Origin: Anaerolineales bacterium | GTDB taxonomy: Bacteria; Chloroflexota; Anaerolineae; Anaerolineales; UBA11579 | DNA length: 64,000 nucleotides | Direction of reading: 5' to 3' | NCBI GenBank assembly: GCA_026129255.1 | Contig: JAHCIJ010000002.1 | Span: 636,234 to 700,233 of the forward strand | Shown: positions 50,669-60,169 of the stretch, piece by piece | How the letters are laid out: every line of letters starts with the position of its first letter | How positions within the stretch are numbered: the first letter of the stretch is position 1 | The notes under the pieces: generated by a model | What the model was told of the DNA's origin: nothing | Databases searched by the model: none | The model's input: the letters and a program-made list of their open reading frames with translations, nothing else | Made by a program: the position numbers and the translations under genes

Positions 50669-50756
50669 GTTGCCTAAAGGCCGCCAATTTTCAGCCGTGC
50701 AAGATTACAGGATTTGATATAGTCACGCAACGCGAAGTTTTGTGATTGGCTGAGGT

Positions 50757-52340
50757 GTGCATTTGAACGTGGAATGGGGTTATGCAGTTGCTCTCGTGGT
50801 AGCCGGTGTTATCGCTATCGGGGTAGCTTTGAGCAATCGGCAGCGCCAGGCTTACAACGGCGGCAGCCCGCTGATGCTGTTCCTGCTGGGGCTCAGCTGG
50901 TGGTCATTCACCTATGCACTGTTCTGGCTGCGCGTACCCGGCCCCACCACCTTCTTTTGGCTGGATCTTACATACATCGGTGTGCTCATTGTGCCCACCG
51001 CGCTCTTCTGGTTCACGCTGCAATTCACCGGCCGTGGCCGTTACCTCACCGGCCTCAGTCTGCTCTTGCTGCTCATTGTCCCCGTACTTACCCTGGTGCT
51101 GTTGTGGACTGACCCGCTGCACGGTCTGTTCTTTGGCGGCAAGCGTGTGGCAGGGCAGGGGGTGATCTTTGAAGGCGGCTTTGGCTTCTATGCCAATCTG
51201 GTCTATGGTTACGGCCTGGTGCTGGTGGCGGTTGGTTTCCTGGTCCAGGCATTGCGCCAGGCGCGTGACCTGTATCGCAGCCAGATCTTTGCAGTGCTGG
51301 CCGGCATCAGCATACCCATCCTCACCAATGTGCTCAGCCTGCTGGGCGTGACCCCGTTCCCCAATCTCGACCTGACGCCGTTCACCTTTACCGTCACTGG
51401 CATCATTTTTGCCTATGCCCTGTTCCGCCTCGGCTTGCTGGACATTGTGCCCATCGCCCGCCACACGCTGGTGGAGCAGATGAGCGACAGCCTGGTGGTG
51501 TTGGACGCCCAGGACCGCGTGGTGGACATGAACCCCGCCGCCTTCGCGCTGCTTGGGGTTGAAGGGCGCGAAGCGATCGGGCAACCCGGCAGCGCCTTGT
51601 TCGGCGCCTGGCCGCAACTCAATGCCTTGTTGTTGCAGATGCGCCCGGCTTCGCAGGAACTTTTGCTGGGCAGCGATTCGGAGCGCACGGTGGAGTTGCA
51701 GATTTCCCCCTTGTATGACCAGGCCGGCGCCTTTGAGGGCCGCCTGATCGTGATCCGAGACATTACCCAGCGCGTTATCGTGGAACGCCAGTTGCGCGAG
51801 CAGATCGCCGAGAACGAGGAGTTGCAAGCTCAGCTGCGCGAGCAAAGCATTCGCGATCCGCTGACCGGTGTGTTCAACCGGCGCTATCTGGAAGAATCGC
51901 TGCGGCGCGAGCTGGCCAATGCCCAACGCAAGAACGAACCCCTCAGCCTGGTAATGCTGGATATTGACCTCTTCAAGAGTTTCAACGACACCTATGGCCA
52001 CGCTGTGGGTGACCAGGTGTTGCAGGCGCTGGGGCGCACTTTGAATGAGAACACGCGCACCGGCGATATCGTCTGCCGCTATGGCGGCGACGAGTTCGTG
52101 GTGGTGTTTCCGGGCGCCACGGCCGAGACGGCGCGCATACGCATCGACGAATGCCGCCAGGCCTTCGCCCAGCTGCCGATCGAGATACAGGGCCAGCAGA
52201 TCCACTCCACGATCTCGGCAGGGGTTACTTCGTATCCTGCAGACAGCGAGGATGTGGATAGCCTGCTCAACAGTGCTGACCGCGCCCTCTACCAAGCCAA
52301 GCAAATGGGCAAGAACCTCACCGTCATCCTGCCTCGTTAG
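50757..52340 (+). CDS. Diguanylate cyclase with seven-helix membrane sensor and PAS domain
   Basis: 527 residues. Residues 1-230 form a seven-helix sensor of the histidine-kinase N-terminal 7TM type. A PAS-like domain follows (about 238-340, LVVLDAQDRVVDMNPAAF), then a coiled helix and the GGDEF domain (365-525): RDPLTGVFNRRYLEE, DIDLFKSFNDTYGHAVGDQVL and GGDEF at 443-447. An RxxD inhibitory site lies at 434-437 (RTGD). It probably makes c-di-GMP. Start GTG 50757; TTG 50763 fits the ribosome site better and is also possible. Confidence 0.93.
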   Translation: MHLNVEWGYAVALVVAGVIAIGVALSNRQRQAYNGGSPLMLFLLGLSWWSFTYALFWLRVPGPTTFFWLDLTYIGVLIVPTALFWFTLQFTGRGRYLTGLSLLLLLIVPVLTLVLLWTDPLHGLFFGGKRVAGQGVIFEGGFGFYANLVYGYGLVLVAVGFLVQALRQARDLYRSQIFAVLAGISIPILTNVLSLLGVTPFPNLDLTPFTFTVTGIIFAYALFRLGLLDIVPIARHTLVEQMSDSLVVLDAQDRVVDMNPAAFALLGVEGREAIGQPGSALFGAWPQLNALLLQMRPASQELLLGSDSERTVELQISPLYDQAGAFEGRLIVIRDITQRVIVERQLREQIAENEELQAQLREQSIRDPLTGVFNRRYLEESLRRELANAQRKNEPLSLVMLDIDLFKSFNDTYGHAVGDQVLQALGRTLNENTRTGDIVCRYGGDEFVVVFPGATAETARIRIDECRQAFAQLPIEIQGQQIHSTISAGVTSYPADSEDVDSLLNSADRALYQAKQMGKNLTVILPR

Positions 52341-52507
52341 TAGGCTAACAGCAAGCCTGCTTGCTAGCTTGCAAATCTGTTAGCAGAAGCCTAAACGAAA
52401 ATCAGTTAAGCTGGGCGGGGTTACTTGCAGTTATGCAAGTTTGAGGGGGGAGTGCGGAGGCGGCTATATCCGGCAAGCGTTTAATAGCGATCCTGAGTTG
52501 GCTGGTT

Positions 52508-54493
52508 TTGCTCCTGGGGCTTGTGGTTTATCTCGGCTGGGCTATTCACAGCCCAGAGCTCGCTGCAATTTTGCCAAATCAAGCTGCAATGAAGGCCAAC
52601 ACGGCGTTGTGCTTCATTTTGCTTGGCACGGTACTGGTGCTACGGCTCGGCGAACGCGCCGGCTCCGCCTGGCCCAAACGCCTGGCGGCGTTGGTGCTGC
52701 TGATCGCGGTGCTGACCCTGGCACAGTTTGCATTCAACATTAACCTCGGGATTGACGAATTCCCCTTTGCCGACGACATGAGTTCGGTGAGCACGGATGC
52801 TCCGGGCCGTATGTCCGCATCCACCGCCGTGGCGATGGCGGTGATGGCGCTGGTGCTGCTTTTTGAGGAACGCTGGTCAGACACGCTGCGCCGCTACATA
52901 CTGGTGCTGGTGCAGGTGCTCAGTTTTAGCGTGTTTCTCAGCTATCCGTTTAGCCTGGCCTTTGGCAACAGCCTCTTTTTATACAGCGGCATGGCGCTCA
53001 ACACCTCGATTCTCATGGTGTTCGCCACCCTGGTGCTACTGCTACAGTTGCCAGAGCGCGGCTGGATGGACCTCATCATCGCCCGCACTGCGCAGGGCGC
53101 CGCCACCCGGCGTCTGCTGGCTACTGTGCTGCTGGTGCCCTTCGTGCTCGGCTGGCTCATCTATTACGGCGAAGATCTCGGCTGGTACGATACCGCCTTC
53201 AGCCGCTCCACCTACACGATCACGGCCATGCTGCTGTTGGGCGCCATCGTGGTCACCAGCGCCGAGCGCCTGCACCGTGCGGGGCAAGCGCGCAAGACGC
53301 TGGAGCTCAACCTGGATGCGGTCTCGCGCCAGCTCAACTCGCTCATTGAGAATTCGCCCTCTGCCATCTCCATCAAAGATGTAGATGGCCTCTATCAACT
53401 GGTCAATTCAGAATTTGAGCGCCTGGTGCAGATGCCTAGCCAGCAGATCCTCGGTAAGGATGCCGATGCCGTGTTCGACGAGCCTTTGCTCGAGATCGTG
53501 CTGGAGAATGAGGTGCAAGCCTTGCTCACCCGCCGCCCCGCCACTACGGAGCTGACGGTGGTGTTGGATGGGGTAAGCCGCAACTACCTCAACCTGCAGT
53601 TCCCACTGCTGGACGAGCAAGACGAAATTACCGGCCTGGGCGGTATTTGGACAGACATCACGGAGCAGAAGCAGTTGGAAAGCAGCCTGCGCCGCAAGAA
53701 CCTCGACCTGGAGCGTTCCAACCAGGAGCTGGAGCAGTTCGCCTACGTGGCCTCGCATGATCTGCAAGAGCCGCTGCGCATGGTATCGAGCTATATGCAG
53801 CTGCTCGAATCGCGCTACAAAGACAAGCTTGATGATGACGCCAAAGAGTTCATTAGCTTTGCAGTAGACGGCGCAACGCGCATGCAGCGCCTGATACAGG
53901 ATCTGCTGGCCTTCTCGCGCGTGGGCACCCGCGGCCGCGCCCCGGAAGAAGTGGACTCGGCAGTCTCGCTGGCTGAGGCGCTGCAGAACCTCTCCGTGCG
54001 CATTCAGGAGAACGGGGCGCGCATACAGCAGGGCAAGCTGCCCACGGTGTTCGTGGACCGCAACCAGCTCACCCAAGTGCTGCAGAACCTGGTGGGCAAT
54101 GCCATCAAATTCCGGGCGGAGCGCGAGCCCATCATCAAGATCAACGCCGAGCGGCGCGGGCACTTCTATGAGTTCCGCGTGGAAGACAACGGGATCGGCT
54201 TTGACCAGAAGCACGCCGAGCGCATCTTTGTCATCTTTCAGCGCTTGAACAGTCGTGAACTGTACGAGGGCACTGGCATTGGCCTGGCGATCAGCAAGAA
54301 GATCATCGAGCGCCACGGCGGCCGCATCTGGGTAGAGTCGCAGCCGGGGCAGGGCACTACGTTCTACTTCACGCTGCCCGGTCAGCTGGACTCGGTGCCT
54401 GAAGCTATAGAGGATGAAGACATGTTACCGGCGCAGGCAGCCAACCCAGCCGAAGCCGACACGATGGAGCAGCGCGCTAAACGCTTGATCTAG
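52508..54493 (+). CDS. Membrane histidine kinase with PAS domain, partner of the next gene
   Basis: 661 residues from TTG 52508. About eight hydrophobic segments form the N-terminal sensor (1-250). A PAS domain (about 275-390, [16 protein letters not shown]) is followed by a phosphoacceptor helix with His417 ([16 protein letters not shown], the pattern of phytochrome-like kinases) and the ATPase domain with DNGIGFD and [18 protein letters not shown]. The frame is open back to 52445 without an ATG or GTG, so a rare start codon, or a start at TTG, is possible. It is followed by a CheY-like gene 17 bases later. Confidence 0.92.
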   Translation: MLLGLVVYLGWAIHSPELAAILPNQAAMKANTALCFILLGTVLVLRLGERAGSAWPKRLAALVLLIAVLTLAQFAFNINLGIDEFPFADDMSSVSTDAPGRMSASTAVAMAVMALVLLFEERWSDTLRRYILVLVQVLSFSVFLSYPFSLAFGNSLFLYSGMALNTSILMVFATLVLLLQLPERGWMDLIIARTAQGAATRRLLATVLLVPFVLGWLIYYGEDLGWYDTAFSRSTYTITAMLLLGAIVVTSAERLHRAGQARKTLELNLDAVSRQLNSLIENSPSAISIKDVDGLYQLVNSEFERLVQMPSQQILGKDADAVFDEPLLEIVLENEVQALLTRRPATTELTVVLDGVSRNYLNLQFPLLDEQDEITGLGGIWTDITEQKQLESSLRRKNLDLERSNQELEQFAYVASHDLQEPLRMVSSYMQLLESRYKDKLDDDAKEFISFAVDGATRMQRLIQDLLAFSRVGTRGRAPEEVDSAVSLAEALQNLSVRIQENGARIQQGKLPTVFVDRNQLTQVLQNLVGNAIKFRAEREPIIKINAERRGHFYEFRVEDNGIGFDQKHAERIFVIFQRLNSRELYEGTGIGLAISKKIIERHGGRIWVESQPGQGTTFYFTLPGQLDSVPEAIEDEDMLPAQAANPAEADTMEQRAKRLI

Positions 54494-54509
54494 CTGTAGA
54501 GGAGTCATT

Positions 54510-54950
54510 ATGGAAAGTGGTCAACTGATCGATATTTTGCTGGTGGAAGACAACCCTGGGGATGTGCGCCTGACGCAAGAGGCATTCAAAGATGGCATGC
54601 TGCGTAACAACTTGCATGTGGCCATGGATGGCGAGCAGGCGATGGACTTTCTGTACCGCCGCGGCCAGTTTGCGGATGCCCCGCGCCCAGACTTGATCCT
54701 GCTGGATCTCAATTTGCCCAAGATGAATGGCCGCGAGGTGCTGGCCGCCATCAAGCAGGATGCCGACCTCAAGCAGATCCCGGTCGTGGTGCTTACCACC
54801 TCACAAGATGAGGCAGACATAACCGAGAGCTACCGCCAATTCGCCAGCTCGTATATTGTCAAACCTGTGAGTATGGACAAGTTCCTGAAGGTGGTGAGCT
54901 CCTTCAAGCAATACTGGCTGAGCGTGGTCAAGCTGCCCCCGCCAGAATAA
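54510..54950 (+). CDS. Single-domain response regulator (CheY/Rcp1-like)
   Basis: 146 residues. Receiver with the acidic pair in LVEDNPGDVRL (about 10-11), phospho-Asp in LILLDLNLPKMNG (about 63) and the Lys in IVKPV (about 116). The long loop and the sequence GDVRLTQEAFKD are typical of Rcp1-type regulators encoded next to phytochrome-like kinases. It has no output domain, so it probably affects the kinase or other proteins by contact. Co-transcribed with the histidine kinase. Confidence 0.95.
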   Translation: MESGQLIDILLVEDNPGDVRLTQEAFKDGMLRNNLHVAMDGEQAMDFLYRRGQFADAPRPDLILLDLNLPKMNGREVLAAIKQDADLKQIPVVVLTTSQDEADITESYRQFASSYIVKPVSMDKFLKVVSSFKQYWLSVVKLPPPE

Positions 54951-54969
54951 TGCCTGCGCCATTAATGCC

Positions 54970-55000
54970 AAAGAGCCCGCAAATGCGGGCTCTTTGATTT
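54970..55000 (+). terminator. Terminator of the kinase / response-regulator pair
   Basis: Eleven-base stem AAAGAGCCCGC / GCGGGCTCTTT with AAAT loop and T-rich downstream. Confidence 0.85.
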
Positions 55001-55170
55001 GTTGCGCAGCGACAGCCTAGCTCACGAAAGTGAGGAGTGCTGCCGCTGCGCTAAGACGGATACTATCCATGGGCAACACCTCCTCGCGTGTGGAGTAGCG
55101 ATTGGGGATGTACGGGTGGAGTATTACATATACCGGGGGGCGTGTCAAACGGTTACGCTGGCCAGTTGGC

Positions 55171-55881
55171 TCAGGCCGGGGCCCACTTCTCATCATCACT
55201 GACGTCAAACTCGCGCATTTCGCCAGTGGCGATGTAGGCGGTGCGCTCGCAGATGTTGATCACGCGGTCAGCCAGGCGCTCCAGGTTGTGGCAGGCCCAC
55301 AAGAGGTGGTTGATCTGGTCAATGCCCTCCGGGTCGGCGATCATCTGGTCCAGAATCTCGCGCTGCACCTGGTTGAACAGGGCGTCCACCTCATCGTCCT
55401 GCTTGGGGACGGAGCGCGCCAGCTCGACCTTGCCAGTCACGAAGGCTTCCAGCGCCTTGTGCAGCATATCCACGCCGATCTCGGCCATGGCGCTGAGCCC
55501 GGCGGGCGGCTTGAGGCGCGGGTGCTCGCCCAGGTTGTGGGTGATGCGCGCAATGCCCTTGGCATAGTCGCCCATGCGCTCCAGCTCGGTGATGACCTCG
55601 AGCACGGCAGTGAGCATGCGTAGGTCACGCGCCATCGGCTGCTGGGTGGCGATCAGGGTAATGGTGCGCTCCTCGATCTCGAAGCGCTTGGTGTTGATCT
55701 TCTGGTCGTTCCTGTAGATCTCTTCAGAGAGGGCGAAGTTGCGCTCCTTGAGCGAGCGCACCGACTGCAGGGTGGCTTGCTCCACCATGCTGCCGAGCAG
55801 CAGCACCTCGTCCATCAGTTCCCCTAGTTTGCGTTCCAGTGTTTCGCGCGTGTTTGCGTTCACAGCTACCTCAACCCTCAT
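55171..55881 (-). CDS. phoU: Phosphate-signalling protein PhoU
   Basis: 236 residues with two PhoU helical repeats, each with the metal-binding ExxxD-type motif: RMLTAVLEVITELERMGDYAKGIA and HLLWACHNLERLADRVINICERTAYIATGE. PhoU links the Pst transporter to the PhoR kinase in phosphate control. No pst genes lie in the window. ATG 55881 overlaps a TATAAT box (55880-55885), so GTG 55863, six codons downstream with GAGG before it, may be the real start. Confidence 0.93.
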   Translation of the reverse strand: MRVEVAVNANTRETLERKLGELMDEVLLLGSMVEQATLQSVRSLKERNFALSEEIYRNDQKINTKRFEIEERTITLIATQQPMARDLRMLTAVLEVITELERMGDYAKGIARITHNLGEHPRLKPPAGLSAMAEIGVDMLHKALEAFVTGKVELARSVPKQDDEVDALFNQVQREILDQMIADPEGIDQINHLLWACHNLERLADRVINICERTAYIATGEMREFDVSDDEKWAPA

Positions 55882-55988
55882 TATACGCCCTCAGTATACG
55901 GCCTCTGCGGGCGGCGTTCTTTATGAAAAGGTTAAACCTTTGTTTCCGGCCCGCTTTGGATCTGTGCACAGTGAACATAGTTTGCTAG

Positions 55989-56048
55989 TATAATGAGAAT
56001 GAATTTGTATCAAAAATATCATATTAACACCCAGGTTGAAACGAACCT
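55989..56048 (+). promoter_or_regulatory. Promoter region of the DtxR-type regulator, with inverted repeat
   Basis: TATAAT at 55989-55994, then AATGAGAATGAATTTGTATC. An inverted repeat AGGTT-N6-AACCT (56033-56048) lies directly before the ATG. The GAGAATGAATTTGTATC part resembles the metal operator near the zinc-binding lipoprotein gene. Autoregulation is possible. Confidence 0.45.
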
Positions 56049-56723
56049 ATGACAAGTAGCCCCCAAGTTAGCCCCGCCATGCAGCGCTATGCTGCTGAGG
56101 TATTCCGCATCCAGCAGGATGAGGGTAAAGTCTCGCTCTCCCATCTGGCTGAGCAGGTGGAATCCTCCCCGCAGGCGATCGCCCGCATGGTCAAGCGCCT
56201 CACCGATGCTGGCTTCGCCACCTACGAGCCGTACCGCGGTGTGCGCCTCACCAAAGAGGGTGAGCGCATCGCCATGCCGGCCCTACGCCGCCACCGCCTG
56301 GGCGAGGTCTTCCTCGTCAAGGTGATGGGTTACGACTGGGCCTCGGCCCACGAGCTCACCGATGTGTTCGAGCGCGGCATCAACGAGGAGCTCGAAGACC
56401 GAATTGACCAGCTGGCCGGCCACCCGACCAACTGCCCGCACGGCGAGCCGATCCCGACCAAAGACGGCACGATCACCTTCCCCAACGACGGCCCGCTAGT
56501 GGACAAAGAAGTGGGCGTGAGCTGCAAGCTGACGCGCGTGCGCACCCACGATGTGGACAAGCTGCGCTACATTGCCAACCTGGGCCTGACCCCGGGCGTA
56601 GAGTTCACCCTGGTGAGCCGCGCACCGTTCAACGGCCCGCTGCGCCTGCAGATGGGCCGCAACGACCAGGTGATCGGCTACGAGTTGGCAAGCAGCCTAT
56701 GGGTGGAAGAGCTTTCTAAGTAA
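56049..56723 (+). CDS. DtxR/MntR-family metal-dependent transcription regulator
   Basis: 224 residues. N-terminal winged helix (AMQRYAAEVFRIQQDEGKVSLSHLAEQVESSPQAIARMVKRLTDAGFATYEPYRGVRLTKEGERIA), a dimerisation and metal domain with RRHRLGEVFLVKVMGYDWASAHELTDVFERGINEELEDRID, and a C-terminal SH3-like FeoA segment (LTPGVEFTLVSRAPFNGPLRLQM). Metal ligands such as Glu/Cys and His sit in the expected region (HPTNCPHGEPI). It likely controls manganese or iron genes, possibly including the zinc-type lipoprotein gene 6 kb away. Strong candidate for a metal operator regulator. Confidence 0.94.
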   Translation: MTSSPQVSPAMQRYAAEVFRIQQDEGKVSLSHLAEQVESSPQAIARMVKRLTDAGFATYEPYRGVRLTKEGERIAMPALRRHRLGEVFLVKVMGYDWASAHELTDVFERGINEELEDRIDQLAGHPTNCPHGEPIPTKDGTITFPNDGPLVDKEVGVSCKLTRVRTHDVDKLRYIANLGLTPGVEFTLVSRAPFNGPLRLQMGRNDQVIGYELASSLWVEELSK

Positions 56724-56741
56724 GTAAGGACAGGGGAGATT

Positions 56742-56921
56742 ATGTTTGTACTGCGATGGTTAGGGCGGTTGGCGATGCTGGCCGCCTTTTTGTTTGCCTT
56801 CTGGCTGCTGTTTCCCGACATCATTCGCCCGGCCTACCAAACGCTGTGGGCACTATTTGGTCCATGGCTATTCGCGGTCGTGCTAGTGGCGACGTTGCCG
56901 CTGGGGCGCAGGCGGCGGTAG
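56742..56921 (+). CDS. Short membrane protein downstream of the DtxR-type gene
   Basis: 59 residues (MFVLRWLGRLAMLAAFLFAF), with two hydrophobic segments at about 8-26 and 35-53 and a basic tail GRRRR. A GGGGAG site precedes the ATG. It starts 18 bases after the DtxR stop, so it is probably in the same transcript. No family recognised. Confidence 0.55.
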   Translation: MFVLRWLGRLAMLAAFLFAFWLLFPDIIRPAYQTLWALFGPWLFAVVLVATLPLGRRRR

Positions 56922-56990
56922 TAGACAAACACTGGGTATTGTGGAATACTCACTATCTATTGGGCTGTAACAGGGAGGAACATATAATCT

Positions 56991-57470
56991 GTGAATATAT
57001 TTGTTAGCTCAACTCAAAGAGACCTTGAGGACCATCGCGAAAGCCTTCGCCTTGCTATTGAAACCAGTGGCCATCATTTTGTTGGCATGGAGCACTTTGG
57101 TGCAAACACCTATCCTGCACTTGATGTGTGTTTTCGTGAACTAGATAAATGTGAAGTTTACATTGGTCTATTAGGCTCTTATTATGGTTCAGTTCCTAGG
57201 GGAAGAGTCCTCTCCTATACTGAACTGGAGTATCAGCATGCTCGACTACATGGTAAGCATCCGATTGTTCTTGTTTCAACTCAATCCACTATAACTAGCA
57301 CGTTGCCTAGGGAACGACGGGAAAACATACAGCGTTTGGCTCGCTTTAAAGCTAAAATCAAGCACCATCATACAGTCAGCCACTTCTTGTCCCCCGAGGA
57401 TGCAGCTTGGCGTGCCTTGGCAGCAATCATGAAGTTCGAAGCTTCAAAGCAGGCTAAAAGGAGACCATAA
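56991..57470 (+). CDS. Stand-alone DUF4062 domain protein
   Basis: 159 residues from GTG 56991. The DUF4062 pattern is clear: NIFVSSTQRDLEDHRESLRLAIE (2-24), VGMEHFGANTYPALDVCFRELDKCEVYIGLLGSYYGS (31-67) and SYTELEYQHARLHGKHPIVLV (75-95), where Glu78/Glu80 sit where TIR-like domains have a conserved Glu. DUF4062 usually sits at the N-terminus of large STAND ATPases; here it stands alone. Codon use is AT-richer than around it, so horizontal transfer is likely. It lies three bases before a partner gene. Function unknown; defence or signalling is inferred. Confidence 0.9.
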   Translation: MNIFVSSTQRDLEDHRESLRLAIETSGHHFVGMEHFGANTYPALDVCFRELDKCEVYIGLLGSYYGSVPRGRVLSYTELEYQHARLHGKHPIVLVSTQSTITSTLPRERRENIQRLARFKAKIKHHHTVSHFLSPEDAAWRALAAIMKFEASKQAKRRP

Positions 57471-57472
57471 AA

Positions 57473-58606
57473 ATGGCAAACTCTCAAACTTATTCAATGC
57501 TGCCCTCAGTACATTATCAAGATGAGAACTTCCCAAGCATTCTTCCAGTAGCTGCTGTTCCCGTTAGATTAGAAATGCTGGCAAATGACATGCGATATGC
57601 ATTGCTTCATAACAATGCGCCATTCTCGACGATATCTGCCGAACTTTTTGAGTCGCTCAAACGCGAAGCCTCAAGGTCAATAAAGAATAGCAAGAAATTT
57701 GCAAGTGACGCTAAATTGGTAAGACTGAGCTTTGAACTTTGTCGACCAGGTGGGGGCAAGTGGTTGAGGTTAGCTGATGTGCCTTTTGTTGTAGGTAAGG
57801 ACTTACAGGGTTACTCTATTGCGCTCGGAATTGATTCGTGCTTGGAGCAAATGAGTTTGTCCTTTAAATACAAGTCTAAAAAGTTTACTATTATTGCGCC
57901 TGAGTCTCTACTAGCAGGAAGAAAGAACTCCCGGAAAATGGAATTACCCTCGCAGATGGCTGAGGCAGAAAAAATGCTTGAAGTGGGGAATCCCGCAGTA
58001 TCAGTCATGATGGTTCATGCTGCAATTAGGAAGAGTTTGCAGAATGTTGATAGTGACCTCGGACACTTTTTAGCTGATGCGAGTTTCTCAGATTCCAAAC
58101 CTGATAAATTTGAGTGGCTTGCTCCAGCTGTGGGGCAAAAATTGAAACGCGTTTTTGAGTTGCATAAGGATGCCAGCTTGTCTGACAACGAACTATCACC
58201 TAAAGAAGGGCAGGAAGCCATTCGGATAGGGAAAGAGGTTATTCGGGATTTTCAGATTCATGATTCTCAGAAACTTCTAGACTCTAGGTTTGAAATTGTC
58301 CAAGAAGGACGAGGATACTACTTCTTCTTACGCACAGGTTCTGCTTTAACAGTTGTTTCTGGGGGTGAATTTTCAAGTAAGAACGAGGTAAGGCAAGCTA
58401 TTAAGTCGTTGATTGTGAGTTCTGCTAACGATGATGCCTATATCAGGGGGGGGACTGAAAGTAATCATTTTTTTACTATTAGGGCAAAGGATCACTCGGT
58501 ACTAGCAACAAGTAACAAGCTGCACAGCAGGCCTAGCAGGGATGCGCAAATAGAGATTGTAAAAGAAGTTGCGGCAGTCTCGCCCATTAAAGATATGACT
58601 CCCTGA
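57473..58606 (+). CDS. Partner of the DUF4062 gene: protein with HEPN-like middle and YegP-like C-terminus
   Basis: 377 residues with AT-rich codon use. No family is recognised over the first 155 residues. A middle part (about 160-260, MAEAEKMLEVGNPAVSVMMVHAAIRKSLQ) looks like HEPN/DUF4145-type helices. The C-terminal 100 residues contain two short repeats, RFEIVQEGRGYYFFLRTGS (272-290) and NHFFTIRAKDHSVLATSN (331-348), that resemble DUF1508/YegP pairs. Strong AAGGAG site before the ATG. Tightly coupled with the DUF4062 gene, so they probably act together. Domain calls here are by eye only. Confidence 0.6.
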   Translation: MANSQTYSMLPSVHYQDENFPSILPVAAVPVRLEMLANDMRYALLHNNAPFSTISAELFESLKREASRSIKNSKKFASDAKLVRLSFELCRPGGGKWLRLADVPFVVGKDLQGYSIALGIDSCLEQMSLSFKYKSKKFTIIAPESLLAGRKNSRKMELPSQMAEAEKMLEVGNPAVSVMMVHAAIRKSLQNVDSDLGHFLADASFSDSKPDKFEWLAPAVGQKLKRVFELHKDASLSDNELSPKEGQEAIRIGKEVIRDFQIHDSQKLLDSRFEIVQEGRGYYFFLRTGSALTVVSGGEFSSKNEVRQAIKSLIVSSANDDAYIRGGTESNHFFTIRAKDHSVLATSNKLHSRPSRDAQIEIVKEVAAVSPIKDMTP

Positions 58607-58777
58607 CCTTGAATGTGCCTTGGGTACATTGTTTAGCATAGTTACTTGGATGAAGCTGGTTGAGGCAAGTTAGTTGGCAAGAGCTACTTGGGATTGTGAA
58701 CGAAGGTGCTCTGAACTCCTGTTGCTTCCGCCCCTGAGCGGCAGTCCGTCTATCTCGCCGTCAAGGCTACTCGACGA

Positions 58778-60169
58778 TCACCGCTTCTTCCGCCCCGTGT
58801 ACGCCGGCGCGGTCAGCGCGTATATCGTGCACAGGCGCGTGTCCAGCATGCGGGCGCGAATGCGCGAGTCCATGTCTTCCAGCCGGTCGGCGGTAGTGAT
58901 GACCGTGGGCAACTGGGCGTTGTAGCGGTGGGTGAAGAGCTGATACAGCTTCTCACGCGCCCAGGGGGTGGCGGATTGCGTGCCCAGGTCGTCCAGCACC
59001 AATAGTTCGGCGTTGCGGATCTCCTCGAAGCGCTGGTCGTAGCTCACCGGGCTGGTGGGGTTGAAGGTGGCGCGCAGATGGTCGAGCAGGTCCGGCACCA
59101 TGATGAACAGCGGCATGCGCCCCAGGTCCTGTGCATAGTTGGCGATGGCGGCCGCCAGGTGGGTCTTGCCGCTGCCGTGGCTGCCGGTGAACACCAGCCA
59201 GCCCTTGGGCTTCTCGGCAAATTTGCGGGCGGCGTCGAAGGCCTTCTTCAGGCTGCGGCTGTCGGCGGCGGGCAGTCCCTCGTCTTCACGCAGGTCAAAG
59301 CTGGCAAAGTTGCGCTCGCGCAGCAGGTGCAGCGAGGACAGCTCGTTGCCGCTGTCGTCGGTGGGGCGGCGGAAATCAGGCGCCAGGATGCGGATCTGGC
59401 TCACCAGCTCCGGGTCGCTCAGGCGCGAGCGGATGCGGCCCTCGATCTGGTCCAGCGAGAGGTTTGTGGTCACGATCAGCGGCAGGCGGTTGATGTAGCG
59501 ATGGTTAATGATCTGGAACAGCTTCTCCTGCGCCCAGGCCGTGGTGTTCTGCGTACCAAAGTCATCCAGGATCAGCAACGGCGCCTGACGGATTTCTTCG
59601 AAGCGCTCTTCAAAGCTCTCTTCGCTGGAGCCGTAGGTGAAGCGCAGGCTGTCCAGCAGATCGGGCACAGTGATGAAGATGGTGGGTAGCCCAACCTGCA
59701 CGGCGAAGTTGGCGATGGCGGCCGCCAGATGCGTCTTGCCGCTGCCGTAGCCGCCTTCAAAGAGCAGCCAGCCTTCCATCGTCTGCGCAAATTGCTGCGA
59801 TTGGTTGAAGGCCGTCTCCAGCGAGTCGGCCTGGCGGGCAGGCAGCCCCACGCGGCCGCGCGGCTCAAAATTCTCGAAGGTCAGCTGGTTGAGCTCGTCC
59901 AGGCGGCTGATGGCGTACAGGCGGCGGCGCGCCTGCTGCGCCACCTCGTCTTTGCGGCAGATGCAAATCACCGTGCGGCCGAATTCAGGATCGCCCAGCG
60001 GCTTGTCGGCGCGCACGTAGCCCAGGCCGCCACAATGCGGGCAGTTGGGGTCGCCAACCGTGTCCGGCTGCAGGTGGCTGTTCTGGTTAGTGTTCGATGA
60101 AGTCTGAGAATTCACCTTCGACGTATTTTCGCCGATCTTTTTCAGAATTCCCTTGAGTTCGTCGCTCAT
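58778..60169 (-). CDS. DnaC/DnaI-like ATPase with two tandem AAA+ domains
   Basis: 463 residues from ATG 60169. An N-terminal zinc-type motif (C43, C46, C69, C71) precedes two similar AAA+ domains. The first has Walker A GGYGSGKTH (139-147) and Walker B LLILDDF (198-204); the second has GSHGSGKTH (329-337) and LLVLDDL (389-395). Each has an Arg in RIRSRL or RIRARM. Ordinary DnaC or DnaI has one ATPase domain. It overlaps the DnaD-like gene by 83 bases and so probably loads the DnaB helicase encoded upstream. A longer upstream frame was rejected. Confidence 0.92.
   Translation of the reverse strand: MSDELKGILKKIGENTSKVNSQTSSNTNQNSHLQPDTVGDPNCPHCGGLGYVRADKPLGDPEFGRTVICICRKDEVAQQARRRLYAISRLDELNQLTFENFEPRGRVGLPARQADSLETAFNQSQQFAQTMEGWLLFEGGYGSGKTHLAAAIANFAVQVGLPTIFITVPDLLDSLRFTYGSSEESFEERFEEIRQAPLLILDDFGTQNTTAWAQEKLFQIINHRYINRLPLIVTTNLSLDQIEGRIRSRLSDPELVSQIRILAPDFRRPTDDSGNELSSLHLLRERNFASFDLREDEGLPAADSRSLKKAFDAARKFAEKPKGWLVFTGSHGSGKTHLAAAIANYAQDLGRMPLFIMVPDLLDHLRATFNPTSPVSYDQRFEEIRNAELLVLDDLGTQSATPWAREKLYQLFTHRYNAQLPTVITTADRLEDMDSRIRARMLDTRLCTIYALTAPAYTGRKKR

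Noticed and set aside
50904..52304. 466-residue minus-strand frame under the diguanylate cyclase
   Set aside because: Antisense shadow of the GGDEF protein; no start context and no recognisable domain.
56983..56988. TATAAT just before the DUF4062 start as a promoter box
   Set aside because: Only two bases separate it from the GTG, so transcription would begin inside the gene. It may be chance in AT-rich DNA.
56991..58606. Insertion of a prophage or transposon
   Set aside because: No integrase, transposase, tRNA or clear flanking repeats are seen at the borders of the AT-rich island.
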